A DNA stretch of 64,000 nucleotides from Zeus faber (lineage: Eukaryota > Chordata > Actinopteri > Zeiformes > Zeidae). Made by a program: the position numbers and the translations under genes. This document shows positions 13,258 to 26,994 of this stretch, in pieces. The notes below the pieces were generated by a model. That model saw nothing but the letters and a program-made list of their open reading frames with translations, did no database searches and was not told the origin of the DNA. Location of the stretch: positions 29,684,652-29,748,651 of the forward strand of contig OY482854.1 in NCBI GenBank assembly GCA_960531495.1, in the 5' to 3' direction. The first letter of the stretch is position 1. The number at the start of each line of letters is the position of its first letter.

Positions 13258-13440
13258 GGTACTGGTACTGGTACTGGTACTGGTTCTGGTACTGGCTTTG
13301 GTACTGGTACTGGTGGTGGTGTTGGTAATGTTTCTGGTACTGGTATTGGTACTGGTATTGATACTGGCATTGGTACTGGTACTGGTGGTGGTACTGGTAT
13401 TGGTACTGGTACTGGTACTGGTACTGGTACTGGTACTGGT
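13258..13440. repeat. (GGTACT)n hexanucleotide repeat
   Basis: About 30 GGTACT-type units with GGTATT, GGTGGT and GATACT variants. Gly-Thr, Leu-Val and Tyr-Gln frames across it are artefacts. Confidence 0.95.
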
Positions 13441-16400
13441 AGAGTGTCTCAGCTTTTTGCACTGTCTCCTCACAAGACGTTCAGGGGTTTGGACCCAACT
13501 GGTGGCGCTCTGCATTGGCTCCCTGAGTTAGATTTTCTTTCCATACCAAAGAATATGAATGTGAGGTAGGAATGTGGTGCTCCTATATACGTAGGACTCC
13601 ATCCTAATAAGTCAGTTCAAGGATTCAGGTAATGGATAGGTTGACTATTTCTCAAAGACGCAGCTGTATCAGAGTGGTACATTTCTCAGTAGTAACATTG
13701 TCAGCGAGGTTGTTAGTGTTATAAATGACGGGTGGGAACCAACACTTTAATGAGGCGTGGCTTCGGATCCGCCTCAGGCTCGGTTTAGCACCTCGGGGAT
13801 ACGGCTCACCTCAACGTGAGATGCACATATTATGACGTACACCAATACGGTGTGAATGCCTCTTTGTAGTAAATCAGGGTACGGTACGCTGAGCGAGCCG
13901 AGCGCGTCGGGCCGGTTGAGAATGGGGAGAATGAGCCGTGAGTGTGGACGCCGGGGGCAGGGGGCGGGGTGGCAATCAGAAGGCTTTGAAAAACAGTCGT
14001 CTGATCTCTGACTGGTGTGTCGGAGACAGATCTCCAGATCGATATCAAATCGATCTGTAAAGACAGAGGGAGAGAGAGAGAGAGAGCGGTCCAGGCCTAA
14101 CTGGCATGTCTAGCCGAGCGTTACGCTCCCCAGACGTTTTCGATTTGGCACAAGGCGGCTGATGACTTCACAGATAGCGATCCCTGGGCTCGTGTCTTTT
14201 ATTGAGGCCCGTAGCGATAGTCTCTTTCTATAAATGATTTGGCCGGGCTGTGCTCACAGTTTAACTACACTGAGTGGACTTTAATGGCTCGATAAAACAA
14301 TGCAAACGGCAGTATAATGCTGATTTGGCAGAGAAATGGCCACTCCCACGGAATATCTCTGTGTTGCGTCTGAGAGGTTAATTCCTGTACAAATGAAATC
14401 ACACTGCGCCTCCTCACCACATGCCGAACCGCTCTAAAAATACACTCCACCGGATTACTGAGCATTAAAACTCAATCCCTGCTAATATTCACAACCGCTT
14501 TTTCCCCATTCTGCCAGAAGTTACCGTTCCAACTCCAGATAAAATTAAAGTTGCAAGTCAAACAGCACGTTCCAGGGACCGCCTCTCCACATCCCTCCTC
14601 ACGGTTAAGTGGCGAGCCTCCGTTTCCCGTAGAAGGTCCTGTTTTCACCCGTAACCACATGCCAGGACCCTCCGAGAGGAATCCATCTGCTTATATTTGT
14701 ATGGGATGCGTGTAACCTGAAAAATGTTCCCACTCGGTTCCGCTGGAGAAATAGCAGGAATCACATCTGACCTGCCAGCGATCGCAGATGCTGCCGATGC
14801 GCTGAAGATTACAGGAATACTTTAGAAGGACTGACAGGCGAACAGAGCTCAGTAACCTGAGAAATAAATGATATTCCGCTGCAGACACAAAGCTGCAGAT
14901 GTAGACCTATGAGAAATAGCAAAGGGAGTAGGTCACGTTCACCGTAAGAACTTTTTAATACACGTGTAAATCACACAATCGCATACAGCGCATTCAAAAA
15001 TAACCATGTCAGCGTATAGCTAAAGCGCGCTTCACACTGAATCCATAATCGTGCCCGACAGTCGTGTCCTCCCCCTCGTGGTCGTCGGATGAACTGGGTC
15101 TGGGTTTCACATCCTAAAATATTTCAGGCGGAAACGGGAGAGCTCCCAAAACGCATCCCAAAGCCTCAAACGCACACGGAGATTCAGCGTCCCGGAGGAG
15201 GCGGGGCTTTTCTCGGAGGGGGCGGAGCTTATGACAGCCTTTCACGTGCGGAATCCGACTCTCCACAGGAATGTACGGACTTCCAGTTTGTGGGATTCTG
15301 TGTGACATTCGCATAAAGCACATTAAAACACATCTGGAGAAGCATTTTCTTTTCCAAGGGATTTTCCTTGAAACTAGTAAAGGTGTTCAGTAGTGTTATG
15401 GATATTTTCCCACATTTCAGCTCATTTAGAGGTTTCCATCCAGGTCTTTGTCAGGTTTGGTTCTTCAGCCTCCGGGCCTCGCCAGCCTATCAGCTTAGTG
15501 TTCGCCAACATCTCCGGGTTTTTACTGGTCGGCACTCCAGTTTGGACAGCTGCCGGCCACATCCGCCACTGTTTAGTGTCGAGCGGTTTCCATCGCAGTT
15601 AACTTTATGTTTTTAATTTGAAATTATGATATGGCTATAAAAAGCAGTTACAGGAGAGAGAAAAAAAAAACAAAAAAAAAAACGAGCAGAACTTGGAATC
15701 CCCGTTCAGGTTTTTAATCCGGGTCAGATGTTTCCTGGTCCTGGAACCCTGGGAACGCTTGTTTCCAGTTCCAGGAGAAACTGGAGTTTGATGGATTTGT
15801 TTGAAAATGAGCGCAGCAATGTGCAGTTAATCAATGCAGCGGACGGCACAATAGCAAACGCTATGCTCGGCTGAATTAAAACCCATCAGAAGGAAATGGA
15901 TGACTGGAATGTGCGTTGAACTCGGAGGGAACCAGAGGCTCGGGACAGTTACACTGCAGATTTATCACTGTCAGATGGAACCAAGAATTCGCATGAAAAC
16001 GTAAAAAAATGAAACAATCCCTTTTCTCCGCCATTGAAGCCTGTGCATATTTCATTCATTCAACCGGGGCTTCAAAGCCCACCTCCCGCTATTTAAGATG
16101 CTGAACGTTTGTCCGTGTCTAACCGTGTCTATGCATGGTCATCATCATGATTTTTTGACATAAAACTGTTTTTTAGCGCCAAAAGTTCAACATTTCCAGC
16201 CCCTTTTTATATGTTACTTGGCTAAAATCGACATCATTATTCATGAATGCATGACTGCAGCACTTTTGGTGACAGGTCTATTCAGGGAGTGTATCTTTAC
16301 AGGAACATACTCAAAACCTTCCTTAAAGTTGTCCCTATGTTCACTTTTTTCCCTCCATTATTGACACTAGTTCGTAGTGTTGGTGAGAATCTGCTTCGTT

Positions 16401-16504
16401 TATCACCGGTTGCAAATATGTGTCATTCAATCATTAACCAAAGCCCCATGATTTGCTTGGAGACCGATTGGGAGTTCAAGCAGGAAGTAAATGTTAAATA
16501 GAAT
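13441..16504. other. Intron 1 segment without gene; possibly conserved non-coding DNA
   Basis: About 3 kb with few repeats (a short GA run at about 14068-14087 and A-runs at 15660-15681). The stretch 13740-14700 is unusually complex and repeat-poor for this intron. No exon with splice sites and no RNA gene is seen. Confidence 0.4.
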
Positions 16505-16700
16505 GCATTCATAAAGCGCTCCACATGCTACATGCGTCTCTCAGCCGTGCAAGCTCGTCGGGAGCTCTTAGGGGCTAGGTGCCTTGCTCAACGACGACTC
16601 GGCAAATAAGCCGGCAGGAGCCCACGATCGAAACCACTGACCCTCCAGTTGCCAGACAACCACTCCACCCCCCGGAGCTGCTGCCTCCCGGCGGAGTGGT
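16505..16700 (-). mobile_element. Degenerate tRNA-derived SINE
   Basis: On the minus strand the order is a tRNA-like head with a B-box-like GTGGTTTCGATCG, then the phrase GTTGAGCAAGGCACCTAGCCC and AGCTCCCGACGAGC, then AGCGCTTTATGAATGCA near the 3' end. This order (tRNA-like head, GAGCAAGRCACYTARCCCC core, AGCGCTTTAT tail) is what I know from common fish SINEs. Boundaries are approximate. Confidence 0.5.
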
Positions 16701-18592
16701 CTGGAGGTTGGAGGTGGTGTCCAGCGGTTTTCCCAAACCCAGTCCACGCAGCTCGCTCAGCAGCATAAAGCGACCGTGTGAACCTTCAAGTCGAGTAAAA
16801 CAGAGAAAACCCCAGATCCTCCGCTGCCGCCACCCCCCCCCCCCCCCCAGCAGCCGCAGCGGAAGGTTTGACCCTTGTAGATATTTCCTCTCACCTCCGC
16901 TTCATCCAGGGAACACAGACATGTGTGTCTGCTGGCAGCCTGGGCCCAAACCCTCAGCAGCCAAGTTGAGAGCATGCAGGGCCGGGGATAGCGCCGTGTT
17001 TTCCCTGTCAGCACTATTTGAACACGGAGCGCTGTGTTTGGCAAGCGGAGCACTGCCTGCCTGCTGTTTGTCATTTTGGGCAGCAAGTGTACCTCCCCCT
17101 CCCCTCCCAAGGAACCAAGGAAGTTTCTCAAGGGGTCTGGGTCAGGGATCCAGGCTCTGCTCGAGCAGAAACTCCCTCCCGGGTGCTTCCATCCTTTGCC
17201 CGACTCAATCCAGGCCAGGCCTCCGTCTGGGCGTGCCCATTGTGATGACCAGGTAACGCGTCTTAGCTGTATGCCGTTTGTTATGTATGTATTTTTAGGA
17301 ATGTATATTTATCATCACTCCTCCTTTGTGCACAATGTGTCTACAGCCAGGGTTTATTCCTGTACTATTCCATCCCTAAAGTCTGCAAGACCTGTGAAAG
17401 GTGTTGTGAAAATTTCCTGCTAACATCTAAAGTGCATTTTCGTCCCGTTGGCGTCCTGTTGGAGCGCTCCGAGGATCCGCGGAGACGCTCCATATCTCTA
17501 CACCATCCATCCCTGAACGCGCCGTGGGTCCACTGGCGTTCACCAAATCATCGAAATGAGCGCCAACTAAATCATCCTTGTTGACCGGAAACATGCCTGC
17601 TTGTAAGGCTAGATTGGGGTTAGGTTGGTGGGTGGTATTGTACCTCAGCCCGAGCAGCAGTGCAGTAGATGTTGTGGTTGAGCGAGGCAGCAGCTTCCGA
17701 TGACCCTGGGGCTGTTTGCATCGCAAGCCATTTGTGGCTGGAAAAACCACATGCAAACCAAATGTATTCAAGTGGCAACAGAGGGAGCAGTCTAAACATT
17801 CCCTTGTATTCTGTTTACTTTCATTAAGCGTAGTCTCTGTTATTCTACTGTTTAAATGTATGCATCAAATAGATGGAGTGATATATACAGTTTATATGAG
17901 TTTTGTATATGGATACTCTTTTCAGCAACAACAGCAGCAATTGGACAACTGGTTGCCCGGCGGACAATCAGGAAAAAAACAAAACTCGTAAATGTGAATT
18001 TTTTGAGTAAACCCTCCCCTTCCAACATTTTGCCATCTGGCTGAAAACAAATGCTGTTGTTCAAAACGTCAAAGCAGTAAATTCCATCTTGTTGGCAATG
18101 AGATAAGGTGCTTTTCAAATGGCTTTTAATGAGCATTTTCACAGACTAGGTGCATAAATATCCTGCAAAAAATGGTACTATTTTCATTTTTTCCACACTC
18201 TCCACCACCTAGAAACCACCAACTACTCGAACACCCAGGATGTAAGAAGTCTGGGCAACATAAGAGTGTACTTGGCAAGTTGGTCATCCAGTGGACAGGG
18301 ACAGGATTTTAGGATTTGTCCAGTGATTTAGCGGAGGAAATAATGGAGTCAGTTTGCAGTTTGTTGTGCGTCTGCGGCCTTGAGAATCCTGGAGGGCAGC
18401 GAAGCACAAATTGGCAGAAATATGTGCTGCGTCTGAAATGGCCGACAGCACTTTGCACTGGATGTTGTTCCTGTAGACCGGCGTGCACTAGTATGGGAGT
18501 AAAAAGACCGATGTCTTCTCGGACATACTGTGCCGCCGCATCGCGCTCCACTTTCCTCTCGCTCGTTTTCATGGGCGACACACTATGTTTGC
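16701..18592. other. Intron 1 segment, nothing recognised
   Basis: Contains a run of about 17 C at 16833-16849 and otherwise mixed DNA. A 225-codon plus frame from 16579 crosses the SINE remnant and the C-run and is not a gene. Confidence 0.4.
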
Positions 18593-19576
18593 GTTCGAGG
18601 TGTGAATCTTCGCTGGCCTCACGATTCGATTCGATTACGATTCACCTGTCAACCATGCAATCTCGATGAATCGAGAATGTTTCGCATCCCCAATATTCTA
18701 TATGGGCACCAAGCCCTGCGCCAGGGAGAGGTTGGATATGATGGTTAACACTGGGGTCGGCACAGGTCTTCAGAACATGTCCGTGGATGCCGTCCGGACC
18801 GGCTGCTTTCCTGGCGTTCACCTGTCCCAGAGGCTCAGGGAGGCTGAGTGTGCCCTCACCTCCTGCGGTGGAACTCCGTTCTGTTGTGCTAACCAGGCGG
18901 CCAATGCGAAAGCATCAACATTCACCGCCGTGGTAGCTCTGCCTCTCTAGTCCGTTATAGTCCTTAATCCCTGCCACATGTGACTGGTGTCCAACAGCTG
19001 GAACTGAGACTCCACTCTTTCCATGTACCGACGCTTCGCCTCTTTCACAGCCCCCCTCAGTTAGTAGGACGCAGCTTCTAATCGTCCATGTTCCCCGACA
19101 CGAGCCACGATGCGGCGTAAACGGCGGTACGCACGTCCAGGGCGTTCTGTATGGATTTGTCAAACCTACGGTATCGCACCATAACCATGGGAGCCACATC
19201 TCCCACTAGCTGAGCAATGAAGTTCGTCACCGCTTCCGTAAACTCTCTGACATCATCGGGGGCTGGAGCGAAACACTCCGCGTCACTCGGCACATCCGGC
19301 AGTGAGATTTCTGATTGGCCGGTCCAGCACATGATCTCCCTCATCACCGGAGCTTCCCGAACACGATGGAGATAATTCACTTTTGTGTAGGCTGTTATTT
19401 TAATCATAATAAAATCCGTAAATTGCTAATTAATGGTAGGGTCCGGGTTTGTTTTTCTTCATGTAAGCCTAATTATATTTCCAATCTCCTGAAGATGTTC
19501 TGTCACTGCATCGGTAGAGAATCGTCCACATCCGCATCGCGATGCGTCTTAAAATCGAGTATTTTCCACACCTCTA
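18593..19576. mobile_element. hAT-like element with a nested LINE fragment
   Basis: The left end reads GTTCGAGGTGTGAATCTTC with nearby CACGATTCGATTCGATTACG. The right end in reverse reads TAGAGGTGTGGAAAATACTC with ATCGCGATGCGG nearby. These end sequences, rich in CGATTCGAT, are typical of hAT-type fish elements. The hexamer GTTTGC flanks both sides (18587-18592 and 19577-19582), consistent with part of an 8-bp target duplication. The interior is unrelated to a transposase and includes a LINE-like fragment. Confidence 0.55.
18712..18832 (-). pseudogene. LINE reverse-transcriptase fragment
   Basis: Minus-strand translation gives NARKAAGPDGIHGHVLKTCA, matching the KAAGPDGI...VLK motif near the start of LINE reverse-transcriptase domains (known from many fish LINEs). 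Only about 40 codons are recognisable before similarity is lost, so it is a dead fragment. The flanking DNA up to about 19,350 may be part of the same insertion, but I cannot show it. Confidence 0.6.
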
Positions 19577-21439
19577 GTTTGCATACCACCATATCCCACC
19601 GGATGTAGTAGGTCATCCTGGTGCCTTTCACATCCTATCTGATGCGTCCTCTGGTGAAAACGCTCCAACAGAAATTTGGTGGTGTGAGAGCGCTCAAGAG
19701 TAGGTTAGAGTGTGATTTTGGACGCAGTGCGAGCGAGTAAATCCCCTCGGTGCTCACTGCGAGGTGGGAAGCGTCTGGCTGGTGGAGTCTAGACATGAAG
19801 GCAAGGCTTCCTGTCCGGACCTGCAGCCGTCAATCAGCTGCGAGTCGAGCGTTTCCTCAAGTCCCTTTGTTTTTCGCCACCGAGCGCTGAGTTCACAAAG
19901 ACGTCTCCCCTTGAAGTCCTTATGTTTGCTCATCTTTGAACTTATTTATCTGCAACTGTTACAGGTTTGCAGAAATTGGGAGCAATCTTTGTATATTTCC
20001 AACTGTGCAAAAGGTTTCTCAAATGGCCTTTCGCTCCTTTATTCAAAATAATGAGGAGTAGGAGGGTGGAGGAGATCACTGGGCTTTGGGCTCCTTATCA
20101 CCCCGTAATGTTCATTTTTAACCTTTGAACGGCGTCGAAATATCAAAGGCGCCGCTTGTTTGGGCTAATGCCACTGAGGAGAGCTTCCCATTGGTTACCG
20201 GTGAGAAGGGAGGTGAAGAGATCCGTCACTTCAACTGTTTCAACAACCGACAGTGAACCAACACGGCGTGTGTAAATATTAATTTTGGCCGGTCGGGACG
20301 TCGGGATGTTGGGATTTCTAGATGTTGGGATGAAAACTCCGTCGCTATTGCGGTTTTGAAATCTCCGGTTCCTCCTCCTCCTCCTTCCATTATTAAAACA
20401 AGCGGATTGACTGGAAGCCGTGATGACTGACTGTTCTCAGACTCTTCCCGTGGGCAAAAGGAATTCCAGCGGACTTAACATTTTTTAGGCGTTGTTTCGA
20501 CGACTTGACCTTGGCGCGGCAGCGTCTCTGGAGGGAAAGGACGTCTCCCGGGCTTGGCAGGTGTCATCGCCTCCTGTCAGAGAGGTATTTCGGAGGAACG
20601 CCATCCACCCCCACCGCCCCCACCACCCGCACCGCCGACCCCTATGCTCCCCAACTGAAGCGGAGCTTGACCCAGATGGAGCCGTGCGGCTGGGTCCTCA
20701 CACAGAGAAAGCAAGCCACTCCTTCCCCACAATGTCAGGGTCAGCTGTTTGGGGATTTGGAGGTCAGTGGGTCAAACACGGCCTCAAACCAAACAGTGCG
20801 AGGGAGTGGTACATAAAAATGGAGGTGTTCTAGAGAACATCCAGATAGACAAGAACTCCTGTTGGAAATATGTCAATGAATGCCATTGAACGAATCACCG
20901 GAATTGATTGTTGTCACATTTTGTAGGCCTTAACCTTGATGTCATTTTTAAAGACCTATAATGATGGGATGTGAATGACATTTACCTATGACTGCTTGGG
21001 GGAATGGGAAATAGTTTAATCCCATACAGTGACAGCCGTAATCCAAAATTATATTAAAACAAATAGTATAAAAATAAAGAAGTAATAAGAGTGATATTTC
21101 AAGAGATCTCAAAGTGTGTACAGCCAAAAGTCCAAAAGTGCCTGTAACTGCAGAATCCTCCATATACATATCATATCATATCATAGTGGCTTTGAGGCAC
21201 AACTGTCTCGGCGGGTTTTATGAATTATTCTCTATTCCCTATTATTCTCTTCTCTCTTATTATTCTCTTTCACTGGAGTGAAGTGGAACTACACTCCCTG
21301 ACTTCTATGAAGCTCAACATGTTGCAAAATACCAGAGCTTGTAGAATCGGACGCGAGAAGCTGTAGAACAAATATCTGTGTTCTGACTTTGAAGTGACAG
21401 AAAAATATTCAATGTCATTTGACATTTGGATGAATTTAC

Positions 21440-21479
<40 letters not shown>

Positions 21480-22243
21480 TAACCTCAAGCCGTTTTCCAG
21501 CACGACTAAATATCCAGAATCACAACCTCTCACATTTTTATCACAAGCACAAATCAGTTGGCCATTACGACTCCACAAAACCTCCAATCTGCGGTCCTTG
21601 ACCTCTGCAACTCTTCTTGCGATGAATTTGCAAACTTCTTGCAAAGTGGCTGGTAGCTGTGGAAGCCGTAAAGAAACACATTCACTCCCATTTTGTGACT
21701 ACACCTTAAAAGGAATGTGAGGTTTTGGTGGCGTGCGTCTATTTACTCCTCACTAAAGTACTAATCTACCCAAACAAAAGCCTTTGGAAGGAAGTCGCCC
21801 TGGCTCGTGTGCCAGGCTCTACAGACATGGAGAGAAGAGCAAAATAATGCTTTGTCTTCTTGTTCTTGGTTTTCTGATCTGTGATTGGTTCGTCCTGATC
21901 CTCCGCACGAGGGTTTTCCAACAATTTAGCGTAAGTGAGTTAGTAGCAGCAGTCGACGACCGCAGATTCACCATTTTGTGAAGTTGTAAAGGCTGATTTG
22001 AGAGGTTGTGACCCTAGATTTGGAGTTGTACAGGAAAACGAATTAAATTAAAAAAAGAAATATATAAGTATATTCATCCAAATATCAAACGTCACATGAG
22101 TGGGTTTTTTTCTGCCTTAGGTGTGTGAATTTTTTATGTGAGTGAAAATATATACAAGTTCAGATTCAATATTTAAGTTAAAATTCTATGTACAAGTTTG
22201 GATTCAACATATTTAACTTCATAAACTTCCCCCCAGATCGAAT
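19577..22243. other. Intron 1 segment, nothing recognised
   Basis: Mixed DNA with a short (TA)n/T-run at 21440-21480. No exon, RNA gene or transposon could be identified. Confidence 0.4.
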
Positions 22244-22244
22244 G

Positions 22245-22305
<61 letters not shown>

Positions 22306-22329
22306 ATAGACAGATAGATAGATAGATAG
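22244..22329. repeat. Mirror pair of (ATCT)n and (GATA)n microsatellites
   Basis: About 15 ATCT units are followed, after a 5-10 bp spacer, by GATA units. The two halves are complementary and can fold back as a hairpin. Confidence 0.93.
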
Positions 22330-23100
22330 TATATATCTGTCTGTGTGTCTTTCTATACGAAATGTACAAATGAAAAGTGTCATCCTTCTGTCTTGGAACT
22401 AGCCGTGTGAACACCCTTAAAAGTCATTAGTAATAATAATAATAATAATACATATTTTATTAATATAAATAATAATAAAATAATGTTATGATATAAATAT
22501 AAATAATATATTATAAAATATAAATAAAGTAAATAAATTCCACGTCACAGAGAGCCTTTTTAGCACCATAAAACATAGAGTAATACATCAAACTGGATCA
22601 AAATGGAATCTCATCTAAAATAAAATTTAAAAAAATATTGTATACAATAGGTTGTTTTTTTGGGGTAGTCTGACCCAGGACCCAAAAGTGAGAAAAAGGA
22701 ATTCTGGGAAAGTCGAACGGTCACAAGACTTTCTTATTCAACAAACCTCCAACAAACAGCCATGACAGCGTTTACCTTCCTCTGTCACTGTAGTAAGATG
22801 GATTAATTAATTATCCCAAATATACAAGCCCTCTAAATAAATATCCACTATTATGATTGTCTGACACTTACAGTAAATCATGCATTGTGTTTAATGTACG
22901 CTGTCCGGATGATTTGACAAGTTGCAAACGCAGAGAATTATTATTATAAATGAGTTCATCTGTGGCTTGTGGAGCAAATCAGCTTGTTTGAAGAATTTCC
23001 CACATTAAAATTTTTTTTACTTCACCTCTAAAGGAGAGTAGAGAGCAACAAGTCCGAGAGTATTATTGAAAACACCCTAAATACAGCAAGTAATTCATCC
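22330..23100. other. AT-rich intron segment
   Basis: Contains a short (AAT)n at 22429-22449 and runs of ATAAATA. Nothing else is recognisable. Confidence 0.45.
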
Positions 23101-23590
23101 AATAATCTATCGAGAAATGGAATAATCAAGTAATTTAATAACCTAATAATCAAGGAATCGAAAAATAAATTCAATAATCAAGTAATTGAATAATCAAATT
23201 ATTAATCAAATAATCAAGTACTTTAATAATCAAGTAATCAAATGAAGTAATCAACTAAATAATAAAATATTAAGTAATAATCGAGTAATCAAATAATATA
23301 ATAATCAATCAAAAAAACAAGTAATTGAGTCATCAAATAACTGAATAATCAAATAACTTAGAATTCAAATAATCAAGTAATTGAATAATCAAACATTCAA
23401 GCAAACCTATAATCAATCGAATAATTGAGTCATCGAGTCATCAAATAATAAAATAATTGAATAATCAAATTATTATTATTATTATTATCGAGCAATCGAA
23501 CAATCGAGTAGTCAACTAATCGAATAATCGAACAATAAAGCAATGAAATAATCAATCCAATCGATGGAGTTATCGAATATTGGAGTAATG
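23101..23590. repeat. Degenerate AT-rich minisatellite (AATAATCAAGTAATTG)
   Basis: About 490 bp of imperfect units made of AATAATCAA, GTAATTGAATAATC and ATCGAATAATCG variants. Old and diverged. Confidence 0.85.
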
Positions 23591-24931
23591 GAATTCATGA
23601 TGATGGATAAAGAGCGGCCACTCCGTCAAATGAAGATGAAATGATGGTGTTTCTGCTGAGGCTCCTGTTCCTTCCGCCCCAAAGTGTTGACATTGACCTC
23701 TCGCTCTCAAACCTTTTTCTCTGGGTCTGTTCCGGCTGCGCTGGCGGCTGTTGTTTCAGCGTTTTTAGGACTTGGAGTCGTTCCAAACTGCGTCTTGACA
23801 GTCGTGATTCCTTTTAAGATGCTGCCACAAAATGCCGTTCATCTCAACGAGGACCGTGACCAATTCAGGCCGAAAGAGTGTTGAGCTGTGAATTTGAGGA
23901 CGGGCACTTTTGCTTCCCCAATATTGTACCTACAGTAGAAATTGGTGATATATATTATTGAATTATTAGTATAATTTTTTTTTTTTAAGTACTCTACTCA
24001 AAAACCTCTACATTAAACATTGAATGAACTAAATTGACCTTGGAGATATCTGTCAATGTGATCATATTGACTCAGTCTAATTGTAGGATTTTAAATACTG
24101 TTTAATCTGATTTAGTACATAGAGTATAGAAGTCTGCAGTAGTCTGTACATTTTGAATACTTCACCATGAGTTGTAGCACAGATTCAGAAAAAAATACTC
24201 AATTACAGCACTGACTAACTGACTAACTGTAATGAGCTATTTTATCTAATTGAAATACTTTATTGTATTTTATTTGATAAATAGAATAGAATAAATACTA
24301 ATTTATTGACTGTCGTCAACTGTCTTTATTTGTTTTGATGTAATAACTTCATTGAACTATTTGTGTGATTTCTAGTCTAGTTAAATATCCATCGTTAATT
24401 GATCATTATTTATTTTATTATTTTTTTTGAATGATAATAAATTATCATTCAAAAAATGATAATGATTTATTTAATTATTTATTTCTTTATTTGAATTTAA
24501 TTTCTTTTGGATTAATTACTCCAAAAATAAAATTTCAAAAACCTACATTAAAATAGTAAATTGAAAACACATCCACTGCACGACAGTAATGTGAGCGTAT
24601 TCAACGTTAATGTTCCTTAATGCTCCATGTGAGTCCGGTGTGTCTCCACCTGTCCCAGTGCTGAGCTGCAGGACGGATTATGTCACCTCGGACATGGGCA
24701 GACGTGATACACGACGCCGTGCACACCGAAGGAAACCCAATCACACACACACACGCACACGCACACACACACGCGCGCTATTCTGAGAATGGCCCCCGCC
24801 CTGCACAAATGGGTTTTTAGTGTAGCCTACCAGCGGCCGCACCGGGCGCCCCCACGGGACGGGATCCATTTCTACTGCACAAATGGAATAAAAATGCACA
24901 TTAGATATCAGGACTGGAACTGAATGGAACC
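23591..24931. other. Intron 1 segment, nothing recognised
   Basis: AT-rich, with a local fold-back at about 24430-24465 (ATGATAATAAATTATCAT). A short CA/GC repeat lies at 24741-24776. No gene. Confidence 0.4.
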
Positions 24932-24975
24932 TGTGTGTGTGTTTTTGTGTGTGTGTGTGTGTGTGTGCGTGCGTG

Positions 24976-25016
<41 letters not shown>

Positions 25017-25091
25017 GTGCGTGTGTGTGTGTGTGTGTGTGCGTGTGTGCGTGTGTGAGTGCGTGTGCGTGGGCGGGTGTGCGAGTGTGTT
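24932..25091. repeat. (TG)n compound microsatellite
   Basis: TG units with TGCG interruptions. Frames on both strands are artefacts. Confidence 0.95.
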
Positions 25092-26994
25092 TCAACAACC
25101 CTGGGATTCTTGTCTCTCACTTCATCAATAAGACGTCGTTTCTCAAGGGAAGCTGCTGGAGACACTAAGATGTATTTAAACTGCTGATCGTTGCTTTAGG
25201 TTGCATGTGATATTTAGGTCCTGACCTTTAAGAACTGGTTGCCATCTTGCCAGCCATGCGTCAGCTGTTGGTTGCCAAGACGGACAAAAAGGTTGCCAAA
25301 TTCTTTGCATTTTATCCTTGAGTGATGATGATCATTTCCCACTCACAATTATAATCCATATTTCGATGTCCTCACCTCTTTCATTGTGTTGTTCAGAGTA
25401 AATAAATGTACCAGGAAAACTCACAGAGGTAGACTAGACTTATCTTTGATTGACAATGGCCCGAATCTTGTTGCCCAGAGCAACTGGGCAACATTTATTG
25501 TCGGCGCCGCCTTGTTAAAACATTAACATTTATTTAGTTTATTTGTCTTGGAATTGGCGCAAATGGAACCATGAACATAGCGAGAGACAAAGGGACCTTT
25601 CGGGATTTACTGATCTTGATCACCGGTGTACTGGAGAGTGCAGCGGCAGGAAGTAACGCTGCCGCACAGGAAGTGAGTGATGCAAGTGACGAAAGTGGGG
25701 CGATGAAGTGGCGAAATAGCAGCGAGAGAGTTGTCATGGTAACAGACAGCAAATCGCGCTTCTGCAGATGTTGTATTTAACTCCAAAGGAAATCCAATCC
25801 GTTCTAATTGTTTTTCTATTGGCGCTGATGCTCCTGGACGTTCCGCCCCCGCAGTGTTCAAACACAAGGTGCTGTTGTCCTTGCACATCGCTATGTGCTC
25901 TGAAAAACTGCCTTTGCTGCGGGTACATCTCTCCACCAGTGTTTCCATGGCAACCAGAGGTACTTTCAATGAGCTCGGCGCTGTTAAAGAATTCTGAGTG
26001 GGATGGGGCCCGGCTCCCCGGCGCCACTACGCCCGGCGGCTGCCCACGCCGAGGGCCCGCCGAGGCGGCATCGGCGGCGGCGCAGCATCGGATGGGGAGA
26101 GGATGACATCACCACCACCCATTCACCCGAGCGTTGACCTGTCAGAACCAGAACGGATTGAAGACCATTCGCTGGATTGGAGTCAAACCTCCAACCTCGG
26201 GGGTAACTCCACTCTACTCTGAGTCCGTATCTAGAGTCGGTCATTTGGGGTTTTCAATTTAAGTCGGAATTCAAAGTGGGACCTTTTCGGGCAGATCGCT
26301 CTGGGGCGTGCGTGTGGCGAGATCTGAACCTGGACTTGCCCAACCTCCACCTCCACCTCCACCGCCACCTCCACCTCGAAGCTGAGAAGATTAAACACCG
26401 GGAGACGACAAACCAGAAACGACCTTTTACGGATTTGGATCCATCTCAGAAGTTTTCTCCCAAAGTTTCATCACGTCAAGCGTGGATCTACGTGCGGGCG
26501 GCCTGGGACAAACGTTCAACCCCGGCTTTGCACGAGCTCCGCCCGGTCGGCGTGTGCGGTTTCACGAATCAAACCCCCAATTGCTGCTCCATGTTGGACT
26601 GCGTGGGGCGTCTAAGCGGCTAATGTGCTGAACCACCGCCCGCCCATCCTGTGTTTACCTTTGGATGAAGCCTCTGTTTGGGCTGCACCTAATCCGCCAT
26701 CGCCACCCAGTAACAGTAAGAGAGTCCGGGAACACCGCCGGCTGATCAGGCCTCATCGACGAGAACCACCATTCCTTGTTCTCCTTCCTCCGTCCAATCG
26801 TTGCAGTTTGTTCGACATTTGTCTCTCTCCACCTCCCACCTGTCGACGGGCCTCGGAGCGACGGATTCAAGGCGGGTCGCCGTGCCGGCTTTTCTCCGGT
26901 CGCGCGAAAAGTTGTTTCGGCATCGTCATGGCGATGTGCGCAGGCGCAGTAGCCGCGTCGCGGGGCGTGCGACGTCATGGACGGCAAATGGAGT
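25092..26994. other. Intron 1 segment; CpG-rich end block
   Basis: Mostly unassigned. From about 26,860 it is CpG-rich with TGCGCAGGCGCAG (26937-26949, one mismatch from an NRF1-type palindrome) and GACGTCAT (26971-26978, CRE-like), so it could be a cryptic promoter or the edge of a transposon. Short frames on both strands have no recognised domain. Confidence 0.4.

Noticed and set aside
16579-17256. 225-codon plus frame
   Set aside because: Starts in a SINE remnant and runs through a C-run; no domain or splice support.
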